Assembly (NCBI GenBank): GCA_018608735.1
Contig: JABAYZ010000094.1
Location: 1 to 10,440, forward strand
Direction: 5' to 3'
DNA from: Flavobacteriaceae bacterium
GTDB lineage: Bacteria > Bacteroidota > Bacteroidia > Flavobacteriales > Flavobacteriaceae
DNA: 10,440 nucleotides
Shown: piece by piece, positions 1 through 7,005 of the stretch
Layout of the letters: the number at the start of each line of letters is the position of its first letter
Numbering within the stretch: position 1 is the first letter of the stretch
The notes under the pieces: generated by a model
What the model was told of the DNA's origin: nothing
Database searches by the model: none
The model's input: only the letters and a program-made list of their open reading frames with translations
Program-made: the position numbers and the translations under genes

Positions 1-1015
1 GCACAAAAGTAAGGGCAATTATTAAAACAGCCCCCATAATTACGGGTAAATCTAAAGTGTTTAATGCATTTACGATTTCTTTCCCTAAACCATTCCATGC
101 AAAAATGTATTCTACAAAAACAGCACCTGCCAACAAGGAGGCAAACCAACCCGATATTGCTGTGACTACGGGGTTTAGTGCATTTTTCATGGCATGCTTG
201 GTAATAATTTGAAATTCGCTTAATCCTTTGGCTCGAGCCGTTCGAATATAGTCCTGATTAAAGACTTCTAATAACGAGTTTCGCATCAGTTGGGTTACTA
301 CCGCCAAGGGACGAATCCCAAGAACTAAGGCGGGTAGTATTAAATTTTTAAGCTTTAATTCATAGACCTCTCCAAAATCATCTAATTCGTACAAACTCCC
401 TGTCATTTCTAATCCGGTATAGTGGTGTAATAGAAATCCGAATATCCAAGCGGCTAGAATGGCACTAAAAAAAGAGGGCAAACTCATGCCAAATGTACTG
501 ACAACCAATATTGTTTTATCTACCCAATGGTCTTTATACAGTGCTGAAATTACGCCTAAAAACAGGCCTAAGGCCAACGCAATACAAATGGAGGCTACCG
601 CCAAAATAATAGTGTTTGGTAGGGTTTCTTTTAAGATGTCACTAACTTTTTTTCCTTGCTTAGTAAATGAAGTCCGAAGGTATGGATACTTCAAAACAAC
701 GGCTATACTAGAGGTTTTAATGAGCGGTTGAAAACTATAGGGATGGGATTCTAAAAAAGTATAATCTTCACTGTCATTTGAATGAAAAGATAGTGGCGAT
801 AAATCGTTTATATAGTACAAATACTGAGTAAAAATAGGCTGATCAAATCCATATTTTTGTTTGACTATTGCCAATTGGGCTTGATCTTCATTTTGACCCA
901 ACATCATTTGTGCGGGATCTCCTGGCAAGACATTAAAAAGGAAAAAAATAGTGGTCACGACGCCCAAAAGGGTCCAAAACGAATGCTGTATTTTTTTTAG
1001 TATATACTGCCCCAA
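1..1015 (-). CDS. Dpp/Opp-type ABC transporter permease (3' end cut by window edge)
   Basis: Inner-membrane permease of the peptide/nickel (DppB/OppB) family, which pairs with a second permease, ATPases and a binding protein to import oligopeptides or similar solutes. The frame gives 338 residues before the window edge; family length suggests only about 20 are missing. Visible: an N-terminal membrane helix (about 11-30) followed by LPGDPA, the usual DppB motif; further helices near 135-158, 168-196, 225-245, 280-302 and 323 onward; and the cytoplasmic EAA loop around 255-283 with DYIRTARAKGLS, which docks on the ATPase. The region 61-130 is longer than in classical DppB and lacks the usual GDLGxS stretch. 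No ATG exists in frame after the upstream stop at 1034-1036, so I take TTG at 1015, giving MGQYILKKIQ, a normal DppB start. It lies 5 bases after the DoxX-like gene, so it is probably co-transcribed. The substrate cannot be read from the sequence, and no partner subunits are in the window. Confidence 0.9.
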   Translation of the reverse strand, partial: MGQYILKKIQHSFWTLLGVVTTIFFLFNVLPGDPAQMMLGQNEDQAQLAIVKQKYGFDQPIFTQYLYYINDLSPLSFHSNDSEDYTFLESHPYSFQPLIKTSSIAVVLKYPYLRTSFTKQGKKVSDILKETLPNTIILAVASICIALALGLFLGVISALYKDHWVDKTILVVSTFGMSLPSFFSAILAAWIFGFLLHHYTGLEMTGSLYELDDFGEVYELKLKNLILPALVLGIRPLAVVTQLMRNSLLEVFNQDYIRTARAKGLSEFQIITKHAMKNALNPVVTAISGWFASLLAGAVFVEYIFAWNGLGKEIVNALNTLDLPVIMGAVLIIALTFV

Positions 1016-1020
1016 ATTAT

Positions 1021-2115
1021 TTAAAGCTCTAAGTTATCAATATCATTCCAATGTACTTTTTGTTGAACCGTACCACGATCTAACTGCAAGACTCCTGGAT
1101 TAGAACGCACCACCGTTTTGAGTGCTTTTTCATCGCACAAATAGAACTCAAAATCGAGCCCGTAAGTTTCGCTAATCTTGGTAATCGCACCCTGACCTGA
1201 AGCACTCAATCCAATAACGGTATAGCCCTTAGCCTGTGCATTTGTGGATAGAGCTTTAAGTTTTTGAAGGCCGTGTTTATCAGCAGTATCCAAATTATAG
1301 GACACAATCATAATGAGTTTTTCTTTAGCAAGAAATGTTGTGGTTAAATCTTCTGTGTCCGACTCTATTGAAAAATCTAAAATAGAAGGCTGAAAGCCTT
1401 CGTCAATAACTTTAGCATCTACACTAACATAGTCGCCGTCTACACTGGGATACGATCCATCGGTTACAATGGTTTGTTCTTGCCCATTCACATTAAAAAC
1501 CCATGTAAATTCTTGAATAGCTTTTGGCGCATCAACAGGTGTGCTCATATTTTCAATAAGGTTGTCTCCAATTTTATAAGCTCTAAAATCAATACTTGGT
1601 AAATGCATCAATACATGATATCCAAAACCAAGACTTCCTATAAAACTCAACAACGCTAGAAGGGTTGTGAGAAAGGGCTTAAATATAGGTGTTATACAGG
1701 ATTTTCCGATAAACAAAATTATCACAAACACGAGTAAGACAACATCTTTTGTAAAGCTTTCCCAAGGGGTTAATTTTAAGGCATCTCCAAAGCATCCACA
1801 ATCTTTTACTTTATCAAAATATGCGGAGTAAAAGGTGAGAAAGGTAAAAAATACAATCATAAGCAACAGGCTCCATACCGTGAATTTTGGCTTGTATCCA
1901 ATCAATAAAAATACGCCTAGCACGACTTCAAAAACAACCACAAAAACCGAAATGATTAGTGCATATGGCTCTAAAAAAGGGAGGTTTAAAACATCGGTGC
2001 TAAAATATTCTTGTAGTTTATAAGAAAATCCCAAAGGGTCATTGAGTTTAATAAACCCAGATATTATAAATAAGATGCCGACAAAAATTCGAGAAATAGG
2101 AACTAATATTTTCAT
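1021..2115 (-). CDS. DoxX-like membrane protein, BT_3928 type, with C-terminal thioredoxin-like region
   Basis: 364-residue inner-membrane protein of the DoxX/MauE-like group, of the kind named BT_3928 family in Bacteroidota. The N-terminal half has about five membrane helices (near 5-23, 50-73, 79-97, 122-138, 147-168). Between helices 3 and 4 is CGCFGD (106-111), a paired-cysteine motif also seen in MauE-like and vitamin K epoxide reductase-like redox membrane proteins. After about residue 170 comes a soluble domain. Its last 110 residues have a thioredoxin-like layout (KLIMIVSYNLD, VIGLSAS, then CDEKALKTVVRSNPG with a probable cis-proline at 340), but the usual CxxC is absent. I infer a role in membrane thiol redox chemistry; the substrate is unknown. 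It follows the DUF1599 gene by 4 bases and precedes the permease by 5, indicating an operon. Family assignment is firm, function is not. Confidence 0.85.
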   Translation of the reverse strand: MKILVPISRIFVGILFIISGFIKLNDPLGFSYKLQEYFSTDVLNLPFLEPYALIISVFVVVFEVVLGVFLLIGYKPKFTVWSLLLMIVFFTFLTFYSAYFDKVKDCGCFGDALKLTPWESFTKDVVLLVFVIILFIGKSCITPIFKPFLTTLLALLSFIGSLGFGYHVLMHLPSIDFRAYKIGDNLIENMSTPVDAPKAIQEFTWVFNVNGQEQTIVTDGSYPSVDGDYVSVDAKVIDEGFQPSILDFSIESDTEDLTTTFLAKEKLIMIVSYNLDTADKHGLQKLKALSTNAQAKGYTVIGLSASGQGAITKISETYGLDFEFYLCDEKALKTVVRSNPGVLQLDRGTVQQKVHWNDIDNLEL

Positions 2116-2119
2116 TTTG

Positions 2120-2656
2120 TTAGTCGTTTAAGTGAATTAAAGCAAAAATGGCATAATTAATCATATCCTGATAATTTGCGTCAATACCCTCGCTAACAAG
2201 GGTGTGTCCTGCATTGTCTTCGATTTGTTTGACGCGTAATAATTTCTGTAAAATCAGATCTGTTAATGAGCTGACACGCATATCGCGCCAGGCTTCACCA
2301 TAATCGTGATTTTTGTCCAGCATTAACTGTTTGGTCACTGCAACTTTATCTTCATAAAGCGCTACGGCTTCTTCAAAAGATAAATCGGGTTGTTCTACAA
2401 CACCTTTTTCAATTTGAATAAGCGCCATGACACAATAATTGATAATGCCCACAAATTCACTAGCTGCATCTTCATCTACTTTTTGAACTGCATTTTGCTG
2501 AAGCCCTCTAATGCGCTGCGCCTTGATAAAAATCTGATCTGTTAATGATGGTAATCTAAGAATCCGCCACGCACATCCATAGTCTTTCATTTTTTTACTA
2601 AACAGGTCTTGACAGACTTGTACAACGGCATCGTATTCTTTTGAAGTATTTTGCAT
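2120..2656 (-). CDS. DUF1599 protein (nucleotide modification associated domain 1), tandem duplicated
   Basis: 178-residue soluble protein built from two copies of the same domain. Copy 1 (about 8-83) carries KDYGCAWRILRLPSLTD at 24-40; copy 2 (about 101-176) carries HDYGEAWRDMRVSSLTD at 117-133. Each ends in a matching helix, IINYCVMALIQIE and MINYAIFALIHLN. This is the Bacteroidota DUF1599 architecture; Pfam names the domain nucleotide modification associated domain 1, and the helical acidic/DYG layout recalls all-alpha nucleotide-binding proteins. No reaction has been shown as far as I know, so I assign none. It is the first gene of a minus-strand operon with the DoxX-like protein and the permease, and it is divergent from folP across about 106 bases. 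The ATG at 2656 fits the family N-terminus. The organisation is conserved in my memory of Bacteroidota genomes, but the reason for the linkage is unknown. Confidence 0.85.
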   Translation of the reverse strand: MQNTSKEYDAVVQVCQDLFSKKMKDYGCAWRILRLPSLTDQIFIKAQRIRGLQQNAVQKVDEDAASEFVGIINYCVMALIQIEKGVVEQPDLSFEEAVALYEDKVAVTKQLMLDKNHDYGEAWRDMRVSSLTDLILQKLLRVKQIEDNAGHTLVSEGIDANYQDMINYAIFALIHLND

Positions 2657-2702
2657 GAAATAAATCGAATTTTCCGTAAATTTCGCTTAAAATATTCAAA
2701 AC

Positions 2703-2737
2703 ATCAAGATTTATGGTTTAAAGTTTTAAATCTTGAT
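2703..2737. repeat. 11-bp perfect inverted repeat in the folP/DUF1599 divergent intergenic region
   Basis: ATCAAGATTTA at 2703-2713 is the exact reverse complement of TAAATCTTGAT at 2727-2737, with a 13-base spacer. It lies 25 bases before the folP ATG (2763) and 46 bases from the DUF1599 start. It could be an operator serving both genes or a hairpin in the folP leader. There is no T-run beyond either arm, so it is not an intrinsic terminator. No clear TAnnTTTG promoter was found for either gene here, so the promoter positions relative to this repeat are unknown. Confidence 0.6.
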
Positions 2738-2762
2738 TAAAACCAACAACGCTAACGTTTAT

Positions 2763-3587
2763 ATGACTCTCAATTGTAACGGCCAATTAATTGATCTCAA
2801 CTCCCCCAAAGTGATGGGAATTTTGAATGTAACCCCCGACTCTTTTTATGATGGCGGACGATTTAAGGACGAAAAAAGTATATTAACCCAAGTTGAAAAA
2901 CTTTTAAAGGAAGGGGCTCATTTTATTGATATTGGTGCCTATAGCTCACGCCCTGGAGCTGATTTTGTTTCTGAAGTCGAAGAATTGAATCGGCTTATTC
3001 CAATTGTGACCTCAGTTGTGGACAGGTTTCCAGAGTGTGTTGTGTCTATTGACAGTTTCAGGAGTCAGGTGGTCAAAACGGCTATAGATGCTGGTGCGGC
3101 AATAGTCAACGATATTTCTGGTGGGCAACTGGACCCCTTAATGTTTGAAACTGTTGGTGCACTGGGTGTTCCTTATATTATGATGCACATGCGTGGCACG
3201 CCTCAAACAATGCAGCAGATGACAGATTATCCAGATGTGATTAAAGCGGTGTATACTTACTTTTCTGAACGGATCCAATTGGCAAAAAAGCACCAAATAA
3301 AGGACATCATTTTAGATTTGGGGTTTGGGTTTTCTAAAACCAAAGCACAAAATTTTGAACTGTTAGCAATGTTGGACTACTACACGAATTTACATCGCCC
3401 TATTTTGGCAGGTGTTTCTAGAAAATCTATGATTTATAAAACACTTAACACTACGGCCGATCTAGCACTTAATGGCACGACAGCGCTTCATATGGTGGCA
3501 CTTCAAAAAGGTGCTAAACTCCTTAGAGTTCATGATGTGAAAGAAGCTATGGAATGTATTCAACTGCATAAGGCACTTCAAAAATAG
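2763..3587 (+). CDS. folP: dihydropteroate synthase
   Basis: Condenses 6-hydroxymethyl-7,8-dihydropterin diphosphate with p-aminobenzoate to dihydropteroate, the sulfonamide-sensitive step of folate synthesis, in the cytoplasm. 274 residues, normal length for this TIM-barrel enzyme. Motifs in order: GILNVTPDSFYDGG (19-32), the SSRPGA loop (61-66) that contacts pABA, SIDSF (95-99), VNDISG (115-120), MHMRGTPQTMQ (141-151), DLGFGFSK (185-192), GVSRKSM (217-223) and RVHDV (265-269). All catalytic regions look intact and no resistance-type insertion is seen in the sulfonamide loops. The open frame reaches back to a TTG at 2733, but that codon sits in an inverted repeat; ATG at 2763 gives MTLNCNGQLIDL, the usual flavobacterial N-terminus. 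The cdaA gene follows after 44 bases, the usual Bacteroidota arrangement as I recall it, and the two are probably co-transcribed. Confidence 0.96.
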   Translation: MTLNCNGQLIDLNSPKVMGILNVTPDSFYDGGRFKDEKSILTQVEKLLKEGAHFIDIGAYSSRPGADFVSEVEELNRLIPIVTSVVDRFPECVVSIDSFRSQVVKTAIDAGAAIVNDISGGQLDPLMFETVGALGVPYIMMHMRGTPQTMQQMTDYPDVIKAVYTYFSERIQLAKKHQIKDIILDLGFGFSKTKAQNFELLAMLDYYTNLHRPILAGVSRKSMIYKTLNTTADLALNGTTALHMVALQKGAKLLRVHDVKEAMECIQLHKALQK

Positions 3588-3631
3588 GGTTCATTTTATA
3601 TTTATTATATTTATTCAAATTTTCAGACCAA

Positions 3632-4417
3632 GTGGACATATTTAAAGACTTATTAAATTTCAATATACTAGACATTCTCGACATTATTTTAGTCGCTTTT
3701 TTGTTGTACTATGTTTACAAATTAATTAAAGGTACCGTAGCCATTAATATCTTTTTTGGTATTGTTATTTTTTACCTGTTTTATTTATTGGTTGATGTCT
3801 TACAAATGCGCATGCTAAGTAATATCTTGGGTGGGTTTATGAGCGTAGGAATTATTGCTTTGATTGTGGTTTTTCAACCTGAAATTCGAAAATTCTTATT
3901 AATGATTGGCTCCACAAACCTAAGTAAAAGTGGGTCTTTAATTAAGCGTTTTAGTTTTATTAAAACTCAAGACAACAATATGTCTGATGCGGAAATCATT
4001 ATAAAAGCCAGTACAAAAATGGGCAGCACAAAAACAGGTGCACTTATTGTGATTGAACGCAATAATAATTTAGATTTTCTTGTGGAAACTGGCGATGAAA
4101 TGAGAATTAAGGTCACACAACCTATTCTGGAGAGCATCTTTTTTAAAAACAGCCCTCTTCATGATGGTGCTATTATTATTTCAAATAATATTATAAAAGC
4201 TACTCGTGTGATCCTTCCAGTCAACAATGAAAAAAATATTCCTTCGCGTTTTGGATTAAGACACCGTGCGGCGATCGGAATTACAGAAAAAACAGATGCT
4301 CTAGCTATTGTAGTTAGTGAAGAAACTGGACAAATTTCGTATGTGAATAATGGTGAGTTTGTGATTTATACCGATACCCAAGATTTGATCGAAAAAATAA
4401 AGTTAGACTTGTCTTAA
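3632..4417 (+). CDS. cdaA: diadenylate cyclase, membrane-anchored CdaA type
   Basis: Makes the second messenger c-di-AMP from two ATP. 261 residues. Three N-terminal membrane helices (about 14-32, 35-55, 66-85) are followed by a short linker and the DAC (DisA_N) domain from about 115. The two signature motifs are present: DGA at 178-180 within SPLHDGAIIISNN, and RHR at 210-212 within SRFGLRHRAAIGITE; SEETGQIS (229-236) follows. The start is GTG at 3632: no ATG is available in frame, and MDIFKDLLNFNILDILDI matches the family N-terminus. In Firmicutes cdaA sits with a YbbR-like regulator (cdaR) and glmM; neither is here. Instead it lies 44 bases after folP. Its stop is two bases from the stop of the convergent ABC exporter gene. 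Targets in Bacteroidota are not evident from this window. Confidence 0.94.
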   Translation: MDIFKDLLNFNILDILDIILVAFLLYYVYKLIKGTVAINIFFGIVIFYLFYLLVDVLQMRMLSNILGGFMSVGIIALIVVFQPEIRKFLLMIGSTNLSKSGSLIKRFSFIKTQDNNMSDAEIIIKASTKMGSTKTGALIVIERNNNLDFLVETGDEMRIKVTQPILESIFFKNSPLHDGAIIISNNIIKATRVILPVNNEKNIPSRFGLRHRAAIGITEKTDALAIVVSEETGQISYVNNGEFVIYTDTQDLIEKIKLDLS

Positions 4418-4423
4418 GCTTAA
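4414..4423. other. 10-bp palindrome holding both stop codons of convergent genes
   Basis: TTAAGCTTAA reads the same on both strands and contains the TAA of cdaA (4415-4417) and, on the other strand, the TAA of the ABC exporter gene (4422-4420). I see no GC-rich hairpin with a T-run on either side, so the two transcripts probably overlap at their 3' ends or end by factor-dependent termination. Confidence 0.6.
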
Positions 4424-6189
4424 TTATTTTGAGTTAAAAACTGAGCATCATATAAACTGCGGTAATGGCCATTTTTATTTTTCAACAACTCTTTATGGGT
4501 GCCTTTTTCAATGATTTCTCCAGCATCCAACACAATAATCATATCGGCGTTTTGAATGGTTGCCAAACGATGTGCAATTACAATTGAGGTTCGATCTTGT
4601 GTGATTTTTTGGGTTGCATTTTGAATGAGCTGTTCCGCATAAGAATCTATAGAAGCAGTGGCTTCATCCAATATTAGGATTTTTGGATTGGTCACATAGG
4701 CTCTTAAAAATGAAATTAATTGACGCTGACCCGAAGACAACATTGCGCCTCTTTCTTTAACATTGTAATGGTAGCCCTTGGGCAAACTCATTATAAAATC
4801 ATGGATACCAATCTCTTTTGCAGCAGCTTCCACTTGTAGCTCTGTTATATCTGGATTTTTAAGAGTAATGTTATTCAGGATCGTATCTGCAAACAAAAAG
4901 ACATCTTGGAGTACGACGGCTATATTTTGTCTTAAGTTTTTAACGGTAATGGTTTTTATGTCTTTAGAATCAATTGTTATTTTTCCGGAATTGATGTCAT
5001 ACAAACGGTTCAATAGATTAATAATAGTTGATTTTCCAGCACCTGTAGAGCCCACAATAGCAATCGTTTCTCCAGCATTAACCTTGAAAGACACTCCTTT
5101 TAAAACGAGTTCATTGTCTACATAAGAAAATTTAACATTCTTAAATTCTAAGTTGCCTTTTACATTTCCTAAAACTGCATTACCATGATCTTGGATATTA
5201 GATGTGGTGTCGAGGACTTTGAACACACGATCTGCAGCCACCATCCCCATTTGGAGTGTGTTGAATTTATTTGCGATTTGATTTAAAGGTCTAAACATCA
5301 TTGGAACCATCATTATAAAAGCAGTCAAATCGCCAATAGAAGCGGTTTGATCTAGTATGGTGTTGAGACCGCCTAACCAAATTACAACACCTAAAGTCAC
5401 CGATGATAACAAATCTGCAATTGGAAAAAACACAGAGTTATACCATACGGTTTTGATCCATCCTTTTTTATGTCGGTCGTTAATGGCTCTAAAATTTTCG
5501 GACTCAATGGTTTCTCTTGCAAAAACTTGAACGATTTTCATACCAGTGATACGCTCTTGAACAAAGGAATTCAGATTGGAAACTTCGTTACGCACATCTT
5601 CAAATGCTTTTTTCATGTATTTTTGAAATATTTTAGTCGCAATCAAAACGATTGGAAGCGTAAAAAACACTATCAAACTCAGTCGCCAGTTCATATAAAA
5701 CATCACGCCTCCAACAACACTCATTTTTAGAATATCGCTAAAAATCATAAACAGCCCTTCCCCAAAAATATCGGCAATACGTTCCATATCTGTCACTGTT
5801 CTGGTAATCAAAACACCAACAGAAGAGTTATCAAAATATTTCATTTTAAAGCCAAGGATATGCTTAAATAGTTTAATCCTAATGTCTCTTACAACCGACT
5901 GTCCTAACCAGCTAGCATAGTAAATAAACAATAAATTACAGGTGACTTCAAGAATCAAAAGGCCTAACATTAAAAGGATGTATTGTAAAAAGCCAGGCTC
6001 AAATTGTTGTTCTATATTTTGATCTATGGCCAATTGCAATACTTTTGGGCGTAAGGCGCCAAAAATTGCCAGCCCAATAACAGTCGTTAGCGCAAGGACA
6101 AAAAATCCTGTATAGGGTTTGATATAGTGCAGCAACCTTTTAAATAACTGCGCATCAAAAACTTTGCTTTTAGCTTTCTTTATGGACAT
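4420..6189 (-). CDS. ABC exporter half-transporter, MsbA/multidrug-like
   Basis: 589-residue fused permease-ATPase of the type I exporter class, which works as a homodimer or heterodimer to export lipids or drugs from the inner membrane. The N-terminal 320 residues hold six membrane helices (near 28-46, 67-91, 143-165, 168-186, 253-275, 286-305). The C-terminal ATPase (about 347-580) has Walker A GSTGAGKST (380-388), the Q-loop glutamine at 428, the signature LSSGQRQ (484-490; second position S as usual), Walker B ILILDEA (504-510) and the H-loop histidine at 540. All are intact, so it should be active on its own. The start ATG at 6189 lies inside the end of truA with a 20-base overlap, so the two are translationally linked. 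It ends back-to-back with cdaA. MsbA-like lipid export is possible, but the sequence does not separate this from a multidrug exporter, so I give no gene symbol. Confidence 0.93.
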   Translation of the reverse strand: MSIKKAKSKVFDAQLFKRLLHYIKPYTGFFVLALTTVIGLAIFGALRPKVLQLAIDQNIEQQFEPGFLQYILLMLGLLILEVTCNLLFIYYASWLGQSVVRDIRIKLFKHILGFKMKYFDNSSVGVLITRTVTDMERIADIFGEGLFMIFSDILKMSVVGGVMFYMNWRLSLIVFFTLPIVLIATKIFQKYMKKAFEDVRNEVSNLNSFVQERITGMKIVQVFARETIESENFRAINDRHKKGWIKTVWYNSVFFPIADLLSSVTLGVVIWLGGLNTILDQTASIGDLTAFIMMVPMMFRPLNQIANKFNTLQMGMVAADRVFKVLDTTSNIQDHGNAVLGNVKGNLEFKNVKFSYVDNELVLKGVSFKVNAGETIAIVGSTGAGKSTIINLLNRLYDINSGKITIDSKDIKTITVKNLRQNIAVVLQDVFLFADTILNNITLKNPDITELQVEAAAKEIGIHDFIMSLPKGYHYNVKERGAMLSSGQRQLISFLRAYVTNPKILILDEATASIDSYAEQLIQNATQKITQDRTSIVIAHRLATIQNADMIIVLDAGEIIEKGTHKELLKNKNGHYRSLYDAQFLTQNN

Positions 6190-6925
6190 AAATTGATTTT
6201 GGATATTCTATATTAATTAAATACAGTCCGTGAGCTGGGGCTGATGTGCCTGCATTAGATCTGTTTTTTGAAGAAATAATCTCATGAAATTCTTCTAAGG
6301 TTCTTTTTTTTGCTCCCACTTCAATCATGGTACCAACAATAGCACGCACCATGTTTCTCAGAAAACGATCTGCTTTAATGTTAAAACTAAGGGTGGTTTT
6401 GTTTCGTTCCCAATGCGCTTCCATAATCGTGCAGTTATAGGTTTTTACATCTGTTTTGACTTTAGAAAAACATTGAAAATCGGTGTATTTAAATAATATT
6501 TGTGCTGCTTGATTCATCAAATCAATATCCAAAGGAAGGGTATAAGTATGCGCATTAAGGTAATTAAATGCATCCTTGGTTCTAGAAATTTTATAACTAT
6601 AGGTTCGACTCAAAGCATCAAACCGTGCATGAATATCAGGCTGAACCTCTCTAATAGTGTTAATGTGAATGTCTTTCGGAAGTAATACATTAAGCTTATA
6701 GGCGATATCATTAGCGTCTATTTTTGTATCGATATCAAAATGAGCTATCATTTGTTCTGCATGTACTCCAGTATCTGTACGCCCTGCCCCCATACAATCC
6801 AAAGGGATTCTCAACACCGTACTAAGCGCATGATTAAGCGCCGCTTGTACCGTAATGACATCGGGTTGAATTTGCCAGCCATGATAGGCACGACCATTAT
6901 AGGATAAATCAATAAAATATCTCAA
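6170..6925 (-). CDS. truA: tRNA pseudouridine(38-40) synthase
   Basis: Converts uridines 38-40 in the anticodon stem-loop of many tRNAs to pseudouridine. 251 residues, normal length. Catalytic Asp51 lies in GAGRTDTGVHA (47-56). Also present are the RFDALSRTYSY segment (101-111) with the conserved tyrosine, the second-domain motif FLRNMVRAIVGTM (188-200), and APAHGLYL near the end (229-236). The start is TTG at 6925: no ATG lies between it and the upstream in-frame TAA, and MRYFIDLSYNGRAYHGWQ matches the family N-terminus exactly. Its last 20 bases overlap the ABC exporter gene, which is read next. A TAnnTTTG promoter element at 6956-6963 would put transcription start about 24 bases before the TTG. 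Confidence 0.96.
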   Translation of the reverse strand: MRYFIDLSYNGRAYHGWQIQPDVITVQAALNHALSTVLRIPLDCMGAGRTDTGVHAEQMIAHFDIDTKIDANDIAYKLNVLLPKDIHINTIREVQPDIHARFDALSRTYSYKISRTKDAFNYLNAHTYTLPLDIDLMNQAAQILFKYTDFQCFSKVKTDVKTYNCTIMEAHWERNKTTLSFNIKADRFLRNMVRAIVGTMIEVGAKKRTLEEFHEIISSKNRSNAGTSAPAHGLYLINIEYPKSIYVHKES

Positions 6926-6935
6926 GCTAATTTGA

Positions 6936-6943
6936 TACTTTTG
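6936..6943 (+). promoter_or_regulatory. candidate Bacteroidetes -7 element for the phosphoesterase gene
   Basis: TACTTTTG matches the Bacteroidetes -7 consensus TAnnTTTG. It would give a start near 6950 and a leader of about 55 bases before the ATG at 7006. I could not find a convincing TTG-type -33 element at the right distance, so this is a half-match. Confidence 0.45.
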
Positions 6944-6955
6944 TGGTTAAACATA

Positions 6956-6963
6956 CAAAGATA
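6956..6963 (-). promoter_or_regulatory. candidate Bacteroidetes -7 element for truA
   Basis: Read on the minus strand this is TATCTTTG, a full match to TAnnTTTG. Transcription would start near 6949, about 24 bases before the TTG start of truA, which supports that start codon. A -33 TTG element is not clear. It faces the plus-strand element at 6936-6943, so the two polymerase footprints would overlap. Confidence 0.5.
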
Positions 6964-7005
6964 AATAGACTTTACCATTAATAGCTTTCACATTAACATT
7001 TTCTA

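Noticed and set aside
459..731. 90-residue plus-strand frame
   Set aside because: It lies opposite a well-supported permease reading frame with conserved motifs.
2733..2762. Upstream TTG start for folP, adding ten residues
   Set aside because: The extra codons lie over the inverted repeat and do not resemble the family; ATG at 2763 gives the conserved N-terminus.
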